From DASVFB01 sp963815965 (GTDB lineage: Bacteria; Actinomycetota; Thermoleophilia; Gaiellales; Gaiellaceae), in NCBI GenBank assembly GCA_963815965.1, contig CAWFIT010000004.1:372001-436000 (forward strand): a stretch of DNA of 64,000 nt, in the 5' to 3' direction. The translations under genes and the position numbers were made by a program. Of the stretch, positions 1-8,843 are shown piece by piece; position 1 is the first letter of the stretch, and each line of letters opens with the position of its first letter. Under the pieces are notes generated by a model. It was given only the letters and a program-made list of their open reading frames with translations. It searched no databases and had not been told where the DNA came from.

Positions 1-342
1 GACCTGTACGCCGGTGACGACAACCTGATCCACCCGTTCCTCGAGCTCGGCGGCGTCGGCGGCATATGCGTCCACACACATGTTGTTGGGCCGCAGGTGA
101 AGGAGATGGTGCGCGCCTTCCACAGCGGCGACCGGGCACGCGCGAAGGAGATCGACGATCAACTTGCGCCGGCATACGAGCTGCTGAAGGTGGTCGGCAA
201 CCCGATCGCGATCAAGGCTGCACTGAAGCTCTCGGGGCACGACGTCGGCGGCCTGCGCCTCCCGCTCGTGGAGGCGACAGAAGAGGAGACGGAGCGCGTC
301 CGCTCCTGCCTCGAGCGCCTGGGCGTCCTGGTCGCCGCCTGA
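1..342 (+). CDS. dapA: 4-hydroxy-tetrahydrodipicolinate synthase, C-terminal part (cut by window start)
   Basis: The window opens inside this gene, in frame 1, with about 113 residues before the stop. The visible part ends the TIM barrel and holds the C-terminal helices. Motifs such as HVVGPQVKEM, NPIAIKAAL and GLRLPL match the end of DapA, which condenses pyruvate with aspartate semialdehyde at the entry to the lysine/diaminopimelate branch in the cytoplasm. The catalytic lysine and tyrosine lie outside the window. It sits 179 bases before aspS, separated by a leader RNA, so the two are probably not simply co-translated. The rest of the succinylase pathway (dapF, D, C, E) lies about 30 kb downstream. 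Family assignment is good; the start is unknown. Confidence 0.9.
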   Translation, partial: DLYAGDDNLIHPFLELGGVGGICVHTHVVGPQVKEMVRAFHSGDRARAKEIDDQLAPAYELLKVVGNPIAIKAALKLSGHDVGGLRLPLVEATEEETERVRSCLERLGVLVAA

Positions 343-360
343 GCTACCCTTCCGCCCACG

Positions 361-520
361 GCGACGACGGAGAGTGACGCCTCCAGAGCCGTCGGCCGGC
401 CCCCGTCACAGGGCCTAAATCGAGGCCGAGTGGCACTTTGTCGCTTGGCGAAGTGCGGTGGCACCGCGGGAGCGCCTCCCGCCCGCACCCCCAGGCGAGT
501 TGTCGAAGGGAGGTGCCACG
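361..520 (+). promoter_or_regulatory. T-box leader of translational type before aspS
   Basis: The T-box core GGTGGCACCGCGG lies at 457-469, the classic sequence that pairs with the free NCCA end of uncharged tRNA. The eight bases GTGGCACC at 458-465 are an exact reverse complement of GGTGCCAC at 512-519, which overlaps the ribosome-binding site GGAGG (509-513) just before the aspS ATG at 522. This predicts a sequestering helix when tRNA is charged, and release when uncharged tRNA binds. Upstream helices are visible: 365-370 with 389-394 (stem I candidate), 412-416 with 423-427, and 433-438 with 451-456. Stem I looks very short. I could not assign the specifier codon with confidence; GAC at 376-378 is one candidate. 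Actinobacterial T-boxes are known to act on translation. Confidence 0.78.
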
Positions 521-521
521 A

Positions 522-1718
522 ATGAAACGGATCCTCACGTCGGAGCTGCCGGCGCACGCCGGCGAGCGCGTGCTGTTGCAAGGCTGGCTGCACCGGAAGC
601 GAGAGCTGTCGCGCGTGTCCTTTCTCGTCCTGCGCGACCGCGGCGGGCTGGCCCAGGTCGTCGTAGAGCGGATGCCCGAGCTCCTACCGGAGAGCGCGCT
701 CGAGATCGAAGGGATCGCAGTCGCGAACGAGCAGGCGCCGGGTGGGGTGGAGGTCCACGAGCCCGAGATCCGCGTCCTCGCCGAGCCCGCGGAGGCGCCG
801 CCGGTCGAGCTGCACCGGCCCGAGCCGCGGGAGTCGCTGCCGACACGGCTCGACGCGGCCGCAGTAGCGCTTCGCCATCCGGCCGTGCGCGAGCGCTTCC
901 GCCTCACGGCGCACGCCGTCGCGGCCTTTCGATCGACGCTCGACGAGCGGGGCTTCGTCGAGATCCAGACGCCGAAGATCGTCGCCTCCGCAACCGAGGG
1001 CGGCGCGAACGTCTTCGCCGTCGACTACTTCGGCCGCGAGGCGTTCCTCGCGCAGAGCCCACAGTTCTACAAGCAGACGATGGTCGGCGTCTTCGAGCGG
1101 GTCTACGAGGTCGGGCCCGTGTTCCGTGCCGAGCCGCACGAGACGGCGCGGCATCTCGCGGAGTACGTCTCGCTCGACGCCGAGCTCGGCTTCATCCGCG
1201 ACCACCGCGACGTGATCGACCTCGTGCGCGAAGTGGTCTTCGCGATGATCGAAGCCGTCGGAGGCACGCCGCCTGCGGAAGCGCCGATCGTGCACTTCGA
1301 AGACGTGCGCACCGGCGACGAGCCGGATCTGTCGCCGGAGGACGAGCGGCGCATCTGCAGCGAGCACGGAGAGCTCGTCTTCGTCGAAGGCTTCCCGACG
1401 TGGAAGCGTCCCTTCTACACGCACCCGGATCCCGAGCGGCCGCAGTGGTCGCGCGGCTTCGACCTGCTCTACCGCGGGCTCGAGATCGTCACCGGCGGCC
1501 AGCGTCTGCACCTTTACAAGGACTACAAGGCGGCGCTCGCCGAGCGAGGTCTCGACGAGGCGCCGTTCGCTTCGTACCTCGACGCGTTCCGCTACGGAAT
1601 GCCGCCGCACGGCGGCTTCGCACTCGGTCTCGAACGGTTCGTCGCGCAGGCCGTCGGTGTCCACAATGTGCGGGAGACGACGCTCTTCCCGCGCGACCGC
1701 TCGCGACTTCAACCCTGA
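522..1718 (+). CDS. aspS: Aspartyl-tRNA synthetase, archaeal/non-discriminating type
   Basis: A 398-residue class II synthetase that charges tRNA-Asp, and in this short form often tRNA-Asn as well. An N-terminal OB-fold (about 1-100) recognises the anticodon. The catalytic domain follows, with the motif 2 region FRAEPHETARHL, EIVTGGQRLH and the C-terminal motif 3 GLERFVAQAVG followed by LFPRDRSRL. It lacks the GAD insertion of the roughly 590-residue bacterial enzyme, so it belongs to the archaeal type. The ATG at 522 is chosen because it follows GGAGG by 8 bases and begins at the conserved OB-fold; the reading frame is open further upstream but that part is the T-box. If it is non-discriminating, GatCAB would be needed, which is outside the window. 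Confidence 0.93.
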   Translation: MKRILTSELPAHAGERVLLQGWLHRKRELSRVSFLVLRDRGGLAQVVVERMPELLPESALEIEGIAVANEQAPGGVEVHEPEIRVLAEPAEAPPVELHRPEPRESLPTRLDAAAVALRHPAVRERFRLTAHAVAAFRSTLDERGFVEIQTPKIVASATEGGANVFAVDYFGREAFLAQSPQFYKQTMVGVFERVYEVGPVFRAEPHETARHLAEYVSLDAELGFIRDHRDVIDLVREVVFAMIEAVGGTPPAEAPIVHFEDVRTGDEPDLSPEDERRICSEHGELVFVEGFPTWKRPFYTHPDPERPQWSRGFDLLYRGLEIVTGGQRLHLYKDYKAALAERGLDEAPFASYLDAFRYGMPPHGGFALGLERFVAQAVGVHNVRETTLFPRDRSRLQP

Positions 1719-1740
1719 GCGCGCCTATGCTTGGACCGAG

Positions 1741-3387
1741 ATGAGCGTGCGGATCATTCCACTCGGCGGCCTCGGCGAGGTCGGCAAGAACATGACCGTC
1801 TACGAGTCCGGAGGCGAGGCGATCGTCGTCGACGCAGGACTCGCGTTCCCGCGGGACGAGCACCTCGGCGTCGATCTCGTACTGCCCGAGATGACATATC
1901 TCGCCGAGCACCCGGGCGGCGTGCGAGCGGTCGTGCTCACGCACGGGCACGAGGACCACGTCGGCGCCCTTCCTTATCTCCTACGGGTCGCGACGGTGAA
2001 GGAGATCTGGGCGAGCCGTCTCACGCTCGGCCTGATCAAGTCGAAGCTCGACGAGCACGGACTCTTGCGCGCAGCCGAGCTGCGCGAAGCGGAGATCGGC
2101 TCGCCGATCGAGCTCGGGCCTTTCCGCATCGAGTTCGTGCGCATGGCGCACTCGATTCCCGACTCTGCGGCGCTCGCGATCGAGGCGGAGGGAAAGCTGG
2201 TCGTCCACACGGGCGACTACAAGCTCGACCACACGCCGATCGACGGGCAGAAAACGGACGTCGGTCGGCTCGCCGAGCTCGGCAACCGCGGCGTCGACCT
2301 GCTGCTCGGGGACTCGACGAACGCCGAGCGTCCGGGCGTAACGCCGTCCGAGCGCGTCGTCGGCGAGGCGTTCCGCCAGATCTTTCCGCTGCGCAGCGGC
2401 CGCATCCTCGTCTCGTCGTTCGCGTCGAACGTGCACCGCATGCAGCAGGCGATCGACGTCGGCGTCGACCTCGGGCGCAAGGTCGCAATCGTCGGCCGCT
2501 CGATGCGCAAGAACGCGAACATCGCGCGCAACCTCGGGTTCATGGACGTCGCTGACGGCGTGCTGATGAGCCCGCAGGATCTCCGCGAGCTGCCGCCGGG
2601 CGAGCAGCTGATCCTCTGCACCGGCAGTCAGGGCGAGCCGATGTCGGCGATGACACGCATCGCGTACAACGACCATCCCGCGGTCAGCGTCGAGCGTGGC
2701 GACACCGTGATCATCTCGGCTAAGCCTGTCCCAGGAAACGAGCTGCGCGTGCACGACGCGATCAACCGGCTCGCGCAGGCCGGCGCCGAGGTGCTGCATC
2801 AGGAGATCGCGCCGGTGCATGTCTCGGGTCACGGCAACGCCGAGGAGCTGCGCACGATCATCTCGCTCCTGCGTCCGAAGGCAGTGATGCCCGTGCACGG
2901 CGAGTTCCGGATGCTTGCGGCGCACGCACAGCTCGCGCGAGACGCGGGCGTTCCGTCGTCGGCGATCGTGCTCGCGGAGAACGGCAGCGTCGTCGAACTG
3001 ACCGATACAGGTCCGCGGATCGTGGACCAGATCGAGGCCGGCGTCACGCTCGTCGACGGTCTCGGCGTGGGGGACGTCAAGGACGTTGCGCTGCGCGATC
3101 GGCGCCGGCTCTCGGAGGACGGAGTCGTGATCATCGTCGCGACGCTCGCTCCCGAGGACGGTGTGCCGGCGACGCGTCCCGAGCTGATCGCCCGCGGCTT
3201 CACCGGCGCCGACGAGCTGATCGAGGAGATGCGCGACGAGGCGGCGAGGGTGCTCGAAGAGCTTCTGGCGAGCGACGTTTCGGAGATCAAGCTCCTCCAG
3301 GAGCACCTCCACGACAATGTCGGACAGCTGGTCTACGACAAAACGCGCCGGCGGCCGATGATTCTCCCTGTGATAGTCGAAGTATGA
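1741..3387 (+). CDS. rnj: Ribonuclease J
   Basis: A 548-residue metallo-beta-lactamase/beta-CASP nuclease with 5'-exonuclease and endonuclease activity on RNA. The metal-binding HGHEDH motif is at about residues 67-72, further ligands are in the HTGDYK region, and the beta-CASP part carries ASNVHRMQQ and TGSQGEP. A C-terminal domain follows from about residue 450. The ATG at 1741 starts directly at the first beta strand (SVRIIPLGGLGEVGKN), as in other RNase J proteins. It begins 22 bases after aspS, and its stop overlaps the next ATG by 4 bases. With RNase Y at 25.3 kb this cell has the Gram-positive set of mRNA decay enzymes. Confidence 0.95.
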   Translation: MSVRIIPLGGLGEVGKNMTVYESGGEAIVVDAGLAFPRDEHLGVDLVLPEMTYLAEHPGGVRAVVLTHGHEDHVGALPYLLRVATVKEIWASRLTLGLIKSKLDEHGLLRAAELREAEIGSPIELGPFRIEFVRMAHSIPDSAALAIEAEGKLVVHTGDYKLDHTPIDGQKTDVGRLAELGNRGVDLLLGDSTNAERPGVTPSERVVGEAFRQIFPLRSGRILVSSFASNVHRMQQAIDVGVDLGRKVAIVGRSMRKNANIARNLGFMDVADGVLMSPQDLRELPPGEQLILCTGSQGEPMSAMTRIAYNDHPAVSVERGDTVIISAKPVPGNELRVHDAINRLAQAGAEVLHQEIAPVHVSGHGNAEELRTIISLLRPKAVMPVHGEFRMLAAHAQLARDAGVPSSAIVLAENGSVVELTDTGPRIVDQIEAGVTLVDGLGVGDVKDVALRDRRRLSEDGVVIIVATLAPEDGVPATRPELIARGFTGADELIEEMRDEAARVLEELLASDVSEIKLLQEHLHDNVGQLVYDKTRRRPMILPVIVEV

Positions 3388-3944
3388 GCACACTGCGGCG
3401 CCCAGAGACGCTCGGCTGGCCCGAGGTGATCGTCGAGAACGCGGCGGAGGTCGGGTCGGCCCAGCGGCTCATCAACCAGCTGCGCGCGTGCGAGGTCGCC
3501 GGGCTTGCGTTTTGCCGCCTGCTCGAGCGCTGGAATCGCGGCGACGCGCATCCGCCGACCGCCGGCGGCCGGGATGCCGCGCTCCGCCACGCCGCCGATC
3601 GGGTCGAGACGGCGTTGAGCGGCCTCGAGGCTCCGCTCGCCCGCTACCTGCTCGAGCTAGAGCCATCGCTCGCCGAGGGCGGAACCTGGTACTCGCAGCC
3701 GTCGAGCGCCGAGCTGCTCGACTGGGAGCCGGTGCTCCGGCGCGCGGGCGTGCACGCGTGCCCCAACCGCGTCGCGAAGACGTATCTGGAGCTCGCGGTG
3801 TTGGTGCGCGCGCTCGAGGGCCTGAGCGACGCCGTACGAATGCGCCTCGCGCCCGACCGCTCATCGTTGTGGGCAGGTCTCTTCGACCTGCGCGAGAACC
3901 TGCTCGGCCGCACACTCGAAGATCTGCGCGCGCTTGCAGCCTGA
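3384..3944 (+). CDS. Hypothetical helical protein coupled to RNase J
   Basis: 186 residues, not recognised as a named family. The ATG overlaps the RNase J stop as ATGA, so the two are translationally coupled. The sequence is rich in Leu, Ala, Arg and Glu and looks mostly alpha-helical and cytosolic, with no signal peptide or membrane segment. It has a short loop-rich stretch with several Trp around residues 95-110 (GGTWYSQPS, LLDWEP). Codon use matches the neighbours. A role linked to RNase J is possible only by position. Confidence 0.7.
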   Translation: MSTLRRPETLGWPEVIVENAAEVGSAQRLINQLRACEVAGLAFCRLLERWNRGDAHPPTAGGRDAALRHAADRVETALSGLEAPLARYLLELEPSLAEGGTWYSQPSSAELLDWEPVLRRAGVHACPNRVAKTYLELAVLVRALEGLSDAVRMRLAPDRSSLWAGLFDLRENLLGRTLEDLRALAA

Positions 3945-3964
3945 CTCGAGGTCGCGCTCGAAGC

Positions 3965-5410
3965 CTAGTCTGTCCGCACGGCCCCGGAAGTCCCGAGTGA
4001 GGCACCGGAGGCGTCGAGCGCGACGACATCGGCTCTGGTCGTCGTCATCGCGAGCGGTAGCACGGTCTCGAACCCTGTCCGCCGCATGATCCGGCTCGTG
4101 CGGCCGTTCTCTCGCAGCTGCCACGAGGCGACGGCCGTGGCTCCGTTCCAGCTCGCGTGGAGCGCGCGGCCGCGGATGACCGCGGCGGGCCGGTCGGCAG
4201 GGCGGCCGTTCCACGGCAAGCGGAAGGCACGGTAGCTCTCGCCTGCATGCGGCAGCCGGGCATCGAAGATGATGCCGCCGGCGCGATCGAACTCGGTCAT
4301 GTACGGCGAGCCTCCCCAGCCGACGAAGACGTTCCCGTTGTCGAGCAGCTGCGTGTTGCCGAGGAAATGCGAGAGCACCCGTTCGGGCCGATGCGTGTAG
4401 GCGTGGAGGAGCGAGGCGCGCATGCGTTTCGTATCAAGCCGAAGCAGCAGCGCCCGCGATTCGGGCTCTTCCTGCGGCGACGCAGCGTTGTCGAAGACGC
4501 TGACGACGTCGTTCGCGTGCTCGCGTACGTCGTGTTGCCATTCGAACCGGGCACCGCGTCCGAGCTTGAAGTCGCTCCGCCTGCCGCCGAGGCGCCAGAG
4601 CACACGGCCCGTGCGCCTGTCGATCTTGTAGGCCGCCCACGTGTTCCGCGCGTTGACGATCAGATGCCCGTCCGGTGCGATCTGGATCGAGTTGATGTGG
4701 AAGTAGTCGAACCGGGGGCCGGGCTTCACGTTGAAAGCCGTCTCTGCGACACCGACGTGGTCAAGGCTGTGCCACTCCCAAAGGAGGCGACCGCTGGGCA
4801 GTGCCAGCTCCTGGACTACCCCGCCGACGACGCGGCCGCGAGGGCCTCCGCCGACCGATCTCAAGTCCCACGGCCGCACCTCGGTACTCGTCACGAGCGC
4901 GGTGTTCCATGGCGTGATCAGGAACTCGTGCAGATCAGCGCGGAGCCCGCGCGCGGCGGACAAGCGCACGACCTCGCGATACGAGGCGTCGAGCACGACC
5001 CATTCCCCCTCGCGGACGCCGTGAGCCATCTTCCCCTCCCACCACGTCAGCACCGGTTCGCCGTGCAGCTTCTGAGCCTTGAAGTCGGTCACGACCTTGT
5101 GGGTGACCGGATGGAACCAGACGACCTCCCCTGAGTTGTCGACGATCATCGCTCCGGACTGCCCCGGCCCCGACGACGGCGCAACGAAGACGAGGCCCGG
5201 CGCCAAGCCCCGCCCGCGCTGGAGCACCGCAACGACCGGCGGACGGAGATCGGGCCGCGAGACGAAACGCCGTACGGTCGGACCCGCGGCGGCCCGCGCG
5301 TCCGCGGCCTCGAGCAGACCGGCAGCCGCGCGGACGGTGGGAGCGGCCAGGACCAAACCGGCCCCCCGAACCAGCAGGTCACGGCGCGTCAAATGGTCGC
5401 CGCCGTACAA
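3965..5410 (-). CDS. Secreted arylsulfotransferase (ASST)-like protein, Tat-exported
   Basis: 481 residues. The N-terminus has a twin-arginine motif (LTRRDLLVRGAG) followed by a hydrophobic stretch and AAPTVRAAAG, consistent with Tat export. The body is a beta-propeller like the ASST_2 family, with the typical HINSIQIAPDGHLIV, RTGRVLWRLGG and FEWQHDV segments. ASST enzymes transfer sulfate between aryl esters and phenols; many actinobacterial members are uncharacterised, so activity is inferred. The longest start is TTG at 5410; a TTG at 5392, just before the RR motif, is an equal alternative. Its stop lies 20 bases from the end of the convergent gene before it. Confidence 0.82.
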   Translation of the reverse strand: MYGGDHLTRRDLLVRGAGLVLAAPTVRAAAGLLEAADARAAAGPTVRRFVSRPDLRPPVVAVLQRGRGLAPGLVFVAPSSGPGQSGAMIVDNSGEVVWFHPVTHKVVTDFKAQKLHGEPVLTWWEGKMAHGVREGEWVVLDASYREVVRLSAARGLRADLHEFLITPWNTALVTSTEVRPWDLRSVGGGPRGRVVGGVVQELALPSGRLLWEWHSLDHVGVAETAFNVKPGPRFDYFHINSIQIAPDGHLIVNARNTWAAYKIDRRTGRVLWRLGGRRSDFKLGRGARFEWQHDVREHANDVVSVFDNAASPQEEPESRALLLRLDTKRMRASLLHAYTHRPERVLSHFLGNTQLLDNGNVFVGWGGSPYMTEFDRAGGIIFDARLPHAGESYRAFRLPWNGRPADRPAAVIRGRALHASWNGATAVASWQLRENGRTSRIMRRTGFETVLPLAMTTTRADVVALDASGASLGTSGAVRTD

Positions 5411-5511
5411 GCCGCGCAGCGTACGTGACGCCCGCTACCCCCTCAGGTGAAAGAACGCTGCCGCATGTCACGCTCGTATGCTGTGGCGCCGCGCGAGAGA
5501 ACGGAGGCGCA

Positions 5512-6087
5512 ATGGCAGAAGTGCTGCTTTTCCACCACGCGCAAGGTCAGACCGAAGGGTTCGAGACCTTCGCAGACGAGCTACGCCGTGGCGGCCAAAC
5601 CGTACACACGCCCGACCTTTTCGACGGTCGCACCTTCGCAAGCATCGAGGAAGGAATGGCTTACGCCTCGCAGATCGGCTTTCCCGAGGAGATCATCGAG
5701 CGAGGCGTACAGGCGGCGAACGGGCTCGCCAATGAGTTGGTCTACGCCGGCTTCTCGCTCGGTGTGCTCCCGGCGCAGAAACTCGCGCAGACCCGCGCCG
5801 GCGCACGAGGGGCACTGCTGTTCTACTCCTGTGTGCCGACATCCTTCTTCGGGCCGTGGCCCGCGGGCGTGCCCGTGCAGATACACGGGATGGATGCCGA
5901 TCCGATCTTCGTCGGCGAGGGTGACATCGACGCCGCCCGCGAGCTGGTCGCGTCATCGGAACAGGCCGAGCTCTATCTCTACCCCGGCGACCAGCATTAC
6001 TTCGCAGACTCCAGCCTGCCGTCCTACGACCCCGACGCCGCGGCGCTGCTGACACGGCGCGTGCTCGAGTTCCTGCGAACCCGGTAG
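5512..6087 (+). CDS. Dienelactone hydrolase family protein
   Basis: 191 residues with an alpha/beta-hydrolase fold. The nucleophile elbow reads GFSLG (about residues 80-84), with Ser where true dienelactone hydrolases have Cys. The late His is in GDQHYFAD, and an Asp is available in the HGMDADPIF strand. The ATG at 5512 is preceded by GGAGG at 5502-5506; an upstream GTG at 5425 would add a sequence unlike the family. Substrate unknown; a cytosolic small-ester hydrolase is the likely role. It converges with the next hydrolase with a 21-base gap. Confidence 0.85.
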   Translation: MAEVLLFHHAQGQTEGFETFADELRRGGQTVHTPDLFDGRTFASIEEGMAYASQIGFPEEIIERGVQAANGLANELVYAGFSLGVLPAQKLAQTRAGARGALLFYSCVPTSFFGPWPAGVPVQIHGMDADPIFVGEGDIDAARELVASSEQAELYLYPGDQHYFADSSLPSYDPDAAALLTRRVLEFLRTR

Positions 6088-6108
6088 TCGGCCTCGGCGT
6101 GCGTCCGA

Positions 6109-7041
6109 TCAGGAGACGGTGGCGCCTACCGGCGCCAAGCCGTCTTGGAGCCAGCGCGTGTTCTCCGTGATGTCGGTCACCGGGTCGCCGCCGAGGTGGC
6201 CGCTTTCCTCGATCTTGACGATGCAGCCCGGTACATGGGCCGCCAGCCATTCGCCGTGCGCCGACGGCACGAGCACGTCGGCTGAGCCATAGATGATCAA
6301 CACAGGAACGGCGATGTTCGAGACGTCGAAGCCCCAGCGACGGGTGAAGGCGAGGTCGTCGTCGACCCAGCCACCGACGCCGTTGAACGCCCATTCAGCC
6401 GTCGCCTCGCGCAAGATCTGCATCACCTCGGGCTGCGCGAGCCGCGCGCGGTCCGAATCGCTGACGTCGTAGTCGTCCAGCACCGTGGACGGATCGACTG
6501 CGACGCGCGCTTCGAACTGCACCTGCTGCGCCTCGACATATTCGGTCAGCGCCTCCTCGCCCTCAAGCGCTAGTCCGAACTCCTTCACGTTCTCGGAGTC
6601 CATGCCGTGGACCCATTCGTCGTGCTCCAGACCGCCGTCGCCGTACGGGGCGACGCCGACGCTGCTCGTCGCGCGCACGACTCGATCCGGACGCAGCGCG
6701 GCGCAAGCGAGCGCATGCGGCCCACCGCCCGACCCGCCGGTTACGCCGAAGCGGTCGAAGCCGAGCTCGTCGGCGATGGCGATCACGTCGCCGACCGCAT
6801 CGGCGACGCCGCGACCGTGGCGGCGCGTGGAGCGGCCGTAGCCGGCGCGGTCGTGCGTGACGACGCACACGCCGAGCTGTTGGTAGAGCTCCTCGTGGGG
6901 CCAGCGCTGCAACCGACAGCCCGGCGTCCCGTGCAAGCCCATGATCGGGAAACCGCTCGGGTCGCCCCACACCGCGAACGCGAGGGTGCGCCCGTCACTC
7001 GTCTGCAGTGTCCGGAGCGGCTCGCCCACCGAGGCGAGCAT
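6109..7041 (-). CDS. Alpha/beta hydrolase
   Basis: 310 residues of alpha/beta-hydrolase fold type: HGTPGCRL oxyanion region near residue 38, then the nucleophile elbow GGSGGG (about 98-103), an Asp in the strand LIIYGSADVLVP, and a His in ESGHLGGD near the C-terminus. The cap region includes a helical segment around residues 130-190. No signal peptide. ATG start at 7041. Immediately upstream, on the same strand, lies a truncated NTF2-like reading frame that reads into this gene. Substrate not predictable. Confidence 0.87.
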   Translation of the reverse strand: MLASVGEPLRTLQTSDGRTLAFAVWGDPSGFPIMGLHGTPGCRLQRWPHEELYQQLGVCVVTHDRAGYGRSTRRHGRGVADAVGDVIAIADELGFDRFGVTGGSGGGPHALACAALRPDRVVRATSSVGVAPYGDGGLEHDEWVHGMDSENVKEFGLALEGEEALTEYVEAQQVQFEARVAVDPSTVLDDYDVSDSDRARLAQPEVMQILREATAEWAFNGVGGWVDDDLAFTRRWGFDVSNIAVPVLIIYGSADVLVPSAHGEWLAAHVPGCIVKIEESGHLGGDPVTDITENTRWLQDGLAPVGATVS

Positions 7042-7397
7042 ACGCCCACTACAGGCAGGCCGATATTTCGCCCTTGGATCAGATCGGTGACGCAGCTCTC
7101 GCCGCTCGGTGTCAGGAAATGGCGGCTGTGGGGCTCAGGAGACTTGGTGCGCTGGTGGATCTCGATCGTGGCCGTCCCAAGAAGCAGCTCGCGCTGGAGA
7201 TCGATACAGGCCGCCACATCCACCCGACGATCACTCCGCGCCGGGTCGCCACCGTACGGCGACATGAGCGTGTAGTCGTGCGCATGCTTGATCCGGGTGG
7301 CATAGCCCTCGCTATCGCCCGAAATCAGGGCTTGCGCCGCCTCAGTTATCCGTTGAACGAGTGCGGCCAACTCTTCGTCGGTCACTGTGCGAGACAA
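7042..7397 (-). pseudogene. Truncated NTF2-like/DUF4440-type gene
   Basis: A TTG at 7397, preceded by GGAGG with good spacing, opens a frame whose first 70 residues look like an NTF2-like/DUF4440 protein (ISGDSEGYATRIKHAHDYTLMSPYGGDP, then LLLGTATIEIHQ). After that the family pattern stops: the usual central strands and the final WRLVHRHAD-like strand are missing, and the frame runs on into the downstream hydrolase gene in another frame. A weak ERRELRHRSDP remnant is seen in the +2 frame. The simplest reading is a gene with an internal deletion or frameshift. It is divergent from the AlkZ-like gene. Confidence 0.5.
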
Positions 7398-7484
7398 CGG
7401 CCCACACCTCCCTGGCGTCCGATGGTGCGAATGCTACGGACCCCAGGCGAGACGGCCGAGAGTCACTAGGCTCCTGTGGGCTCA

Positions 7485-8511
7485 ATGGCGGACTCGGTGC
7501 AATCGCGACTCAGGGTCACGCGCCGGCAGATCCTGGCGTTCCGGCGACAGGTCGGCGCGCTTGACGAGCGCATGCCGGAGGGTTCGGAGTCGCTGCGCCG
7601 GGCGGCGTGGGCCGGCCTGCAGGACAGCATGCCGAGAGCCGCGCTGCTCTCGTTGCACGCCCGGGTCGACAGAGTTGAGTCGTCGACGTGGGAGGATCCC
7701 TCGCTCGCCCAGCTGTGGGGCCCTCGTTACAACACCTACGTCGTCGCGAAGCGCGACTTCGCTCTGTTCTCGCTCGGGCGATTTCCCGACAACGCCAAGG
7801 GCCGGCTTCGGGCCGAGCGCCTGGCCGAGCAGCTGCACGCCCATCTCGACGGCAGGCAGATGACGGACCGCGAGATTGCGCGTGCAATCGGCGTCGGCAA
7901 CGAGATGAGGTACGCCGCGACGACGGGTACGGTCGCCATCCGCTGGGAAGGAGCGCGTGCGCCGACGGTTTGGACGGTCGTCGCTGCGGAGATCGACCCC
8001 GCCGACGCCTGCCGCGAGCTCGCTCGACGCTACCTCCACATTTTCGGGCCCGCGACGGCTAAGGGGTTCGCCCGTTGGGCAGGAATCTCACGGCGGTCGG
8101 CGACTGACGCATTCGCGTCGCTCGAGGCATCGCTGCTGCCGGTTCGATCGCCACTTGGCGACGAATGGCTGCTCGCGACGGACGAGCCGGCGATTCGCGC
8201 CTCCGAGACGTCCGCCGCGCCCGCGCGCCTTCTGCCGAGCGGTGATGCCTACTTCCTGCTCGACGGAGCAGAGCGCGAGCTTCTCGTTCCTCGCGAGGAC
8301 CAGCGCCAGCGTCTTTGGACGCCCCGCGTGTGGCCAGGCGCGCTTCTCGTCAACGGCGAGATCCGCGGAACCTGGAGACGGGCGCACCACACCGTACGGA
8401 TCGAACGCCTGGGCGCGTCTCTCGCGTTCAACGCGCGACGCGGTCGAGGCCGAGGCCAGCGCTTTGCCGCTTCCAGTGGAACGCCCGATCGAAGTGGTCT
8501 GGGACACTTAA
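7485..8511 (+). CDS. AlkZ-like winged-helix protein (DNA glycosylase family), frameshifted near 3' end
   Basis: A member of the winged-helix DNA-binding family (PF06224) that includes the AlkZ and YcaQ glycosylases acting on interstrand crosslinks and alkylated bases. Family landmarks include LWGPRYNTYVV near residue 80 and RYLHIFGPATAKGFARWAG near residue 185. In frame 0 homology ends at HHTVRIE. The expected C-terminus continues one base later (AWARLS, then RDAVEAEASALPLP and stop at 8511), so one extra base lies near 8406. The unshifted frame runs on to 8627 with an unrelated tail. ATG 7485 is preferred over GTG 7476. The family's QxQ catalytic motif was not located; QDSMP near residue 45 is the nearest candidate. 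Confidence 0.78.
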
Positions 8512-8843
8512 GCAGCGCCCTCCTGCGAGAGAGCCCAGGCTACGAGGCTACAGGGCTCGCGCAGTCCTCGATCATCTCGCCTCAGTCCGGCTGCGACCGC
8601 GCGTTAGGAGGAGTGCCAGCGCGATAACTGCCGCCGGCCGCCAGGAGAAGGCCGTCATCCAGAGCCCAGCTGGCGATGAAGAGCGAGTCGGATCACCACC
8701 CCAGTGAAGATGAGGATGAGCGCGAACACCAACCCGACGCGGACCCTGTGCCAGTGAAAGTGGCTGGGCATGAACGAAATATAGGGCTGTCGTACCGGAC
8801 GGACTCATTGAGAGCGCCGCGCGCTGCACTGAGCCGCCGTGTC
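8512..8843. other. 332-base stretch with at most one tiny membrane ORF
   Basis: No convincing gene. On the minus strand an ATG at 8771 opens 38 codons ending at 8655, coding one hydrophobic helix (VGLVFALILIFTGVVI) after a short basic start. A second hydrophobic segment (AAVIALALLLTRGR) follows in another minus-strand frame about 8575-8640, so a frameshifted two-helix protein is possible. No terminator-like hairpin was seen. Confidence 0.3.

Noticed and set aside
684..1712. 342-codon antisense ORF over aspS
   Set aside because: Typical high-GC antisense shadow with Arg/Glu/Val-rich composition and no family motif; the same holds for 1981-3393, 12831-14780, 18219-19706 and 58059-60353.
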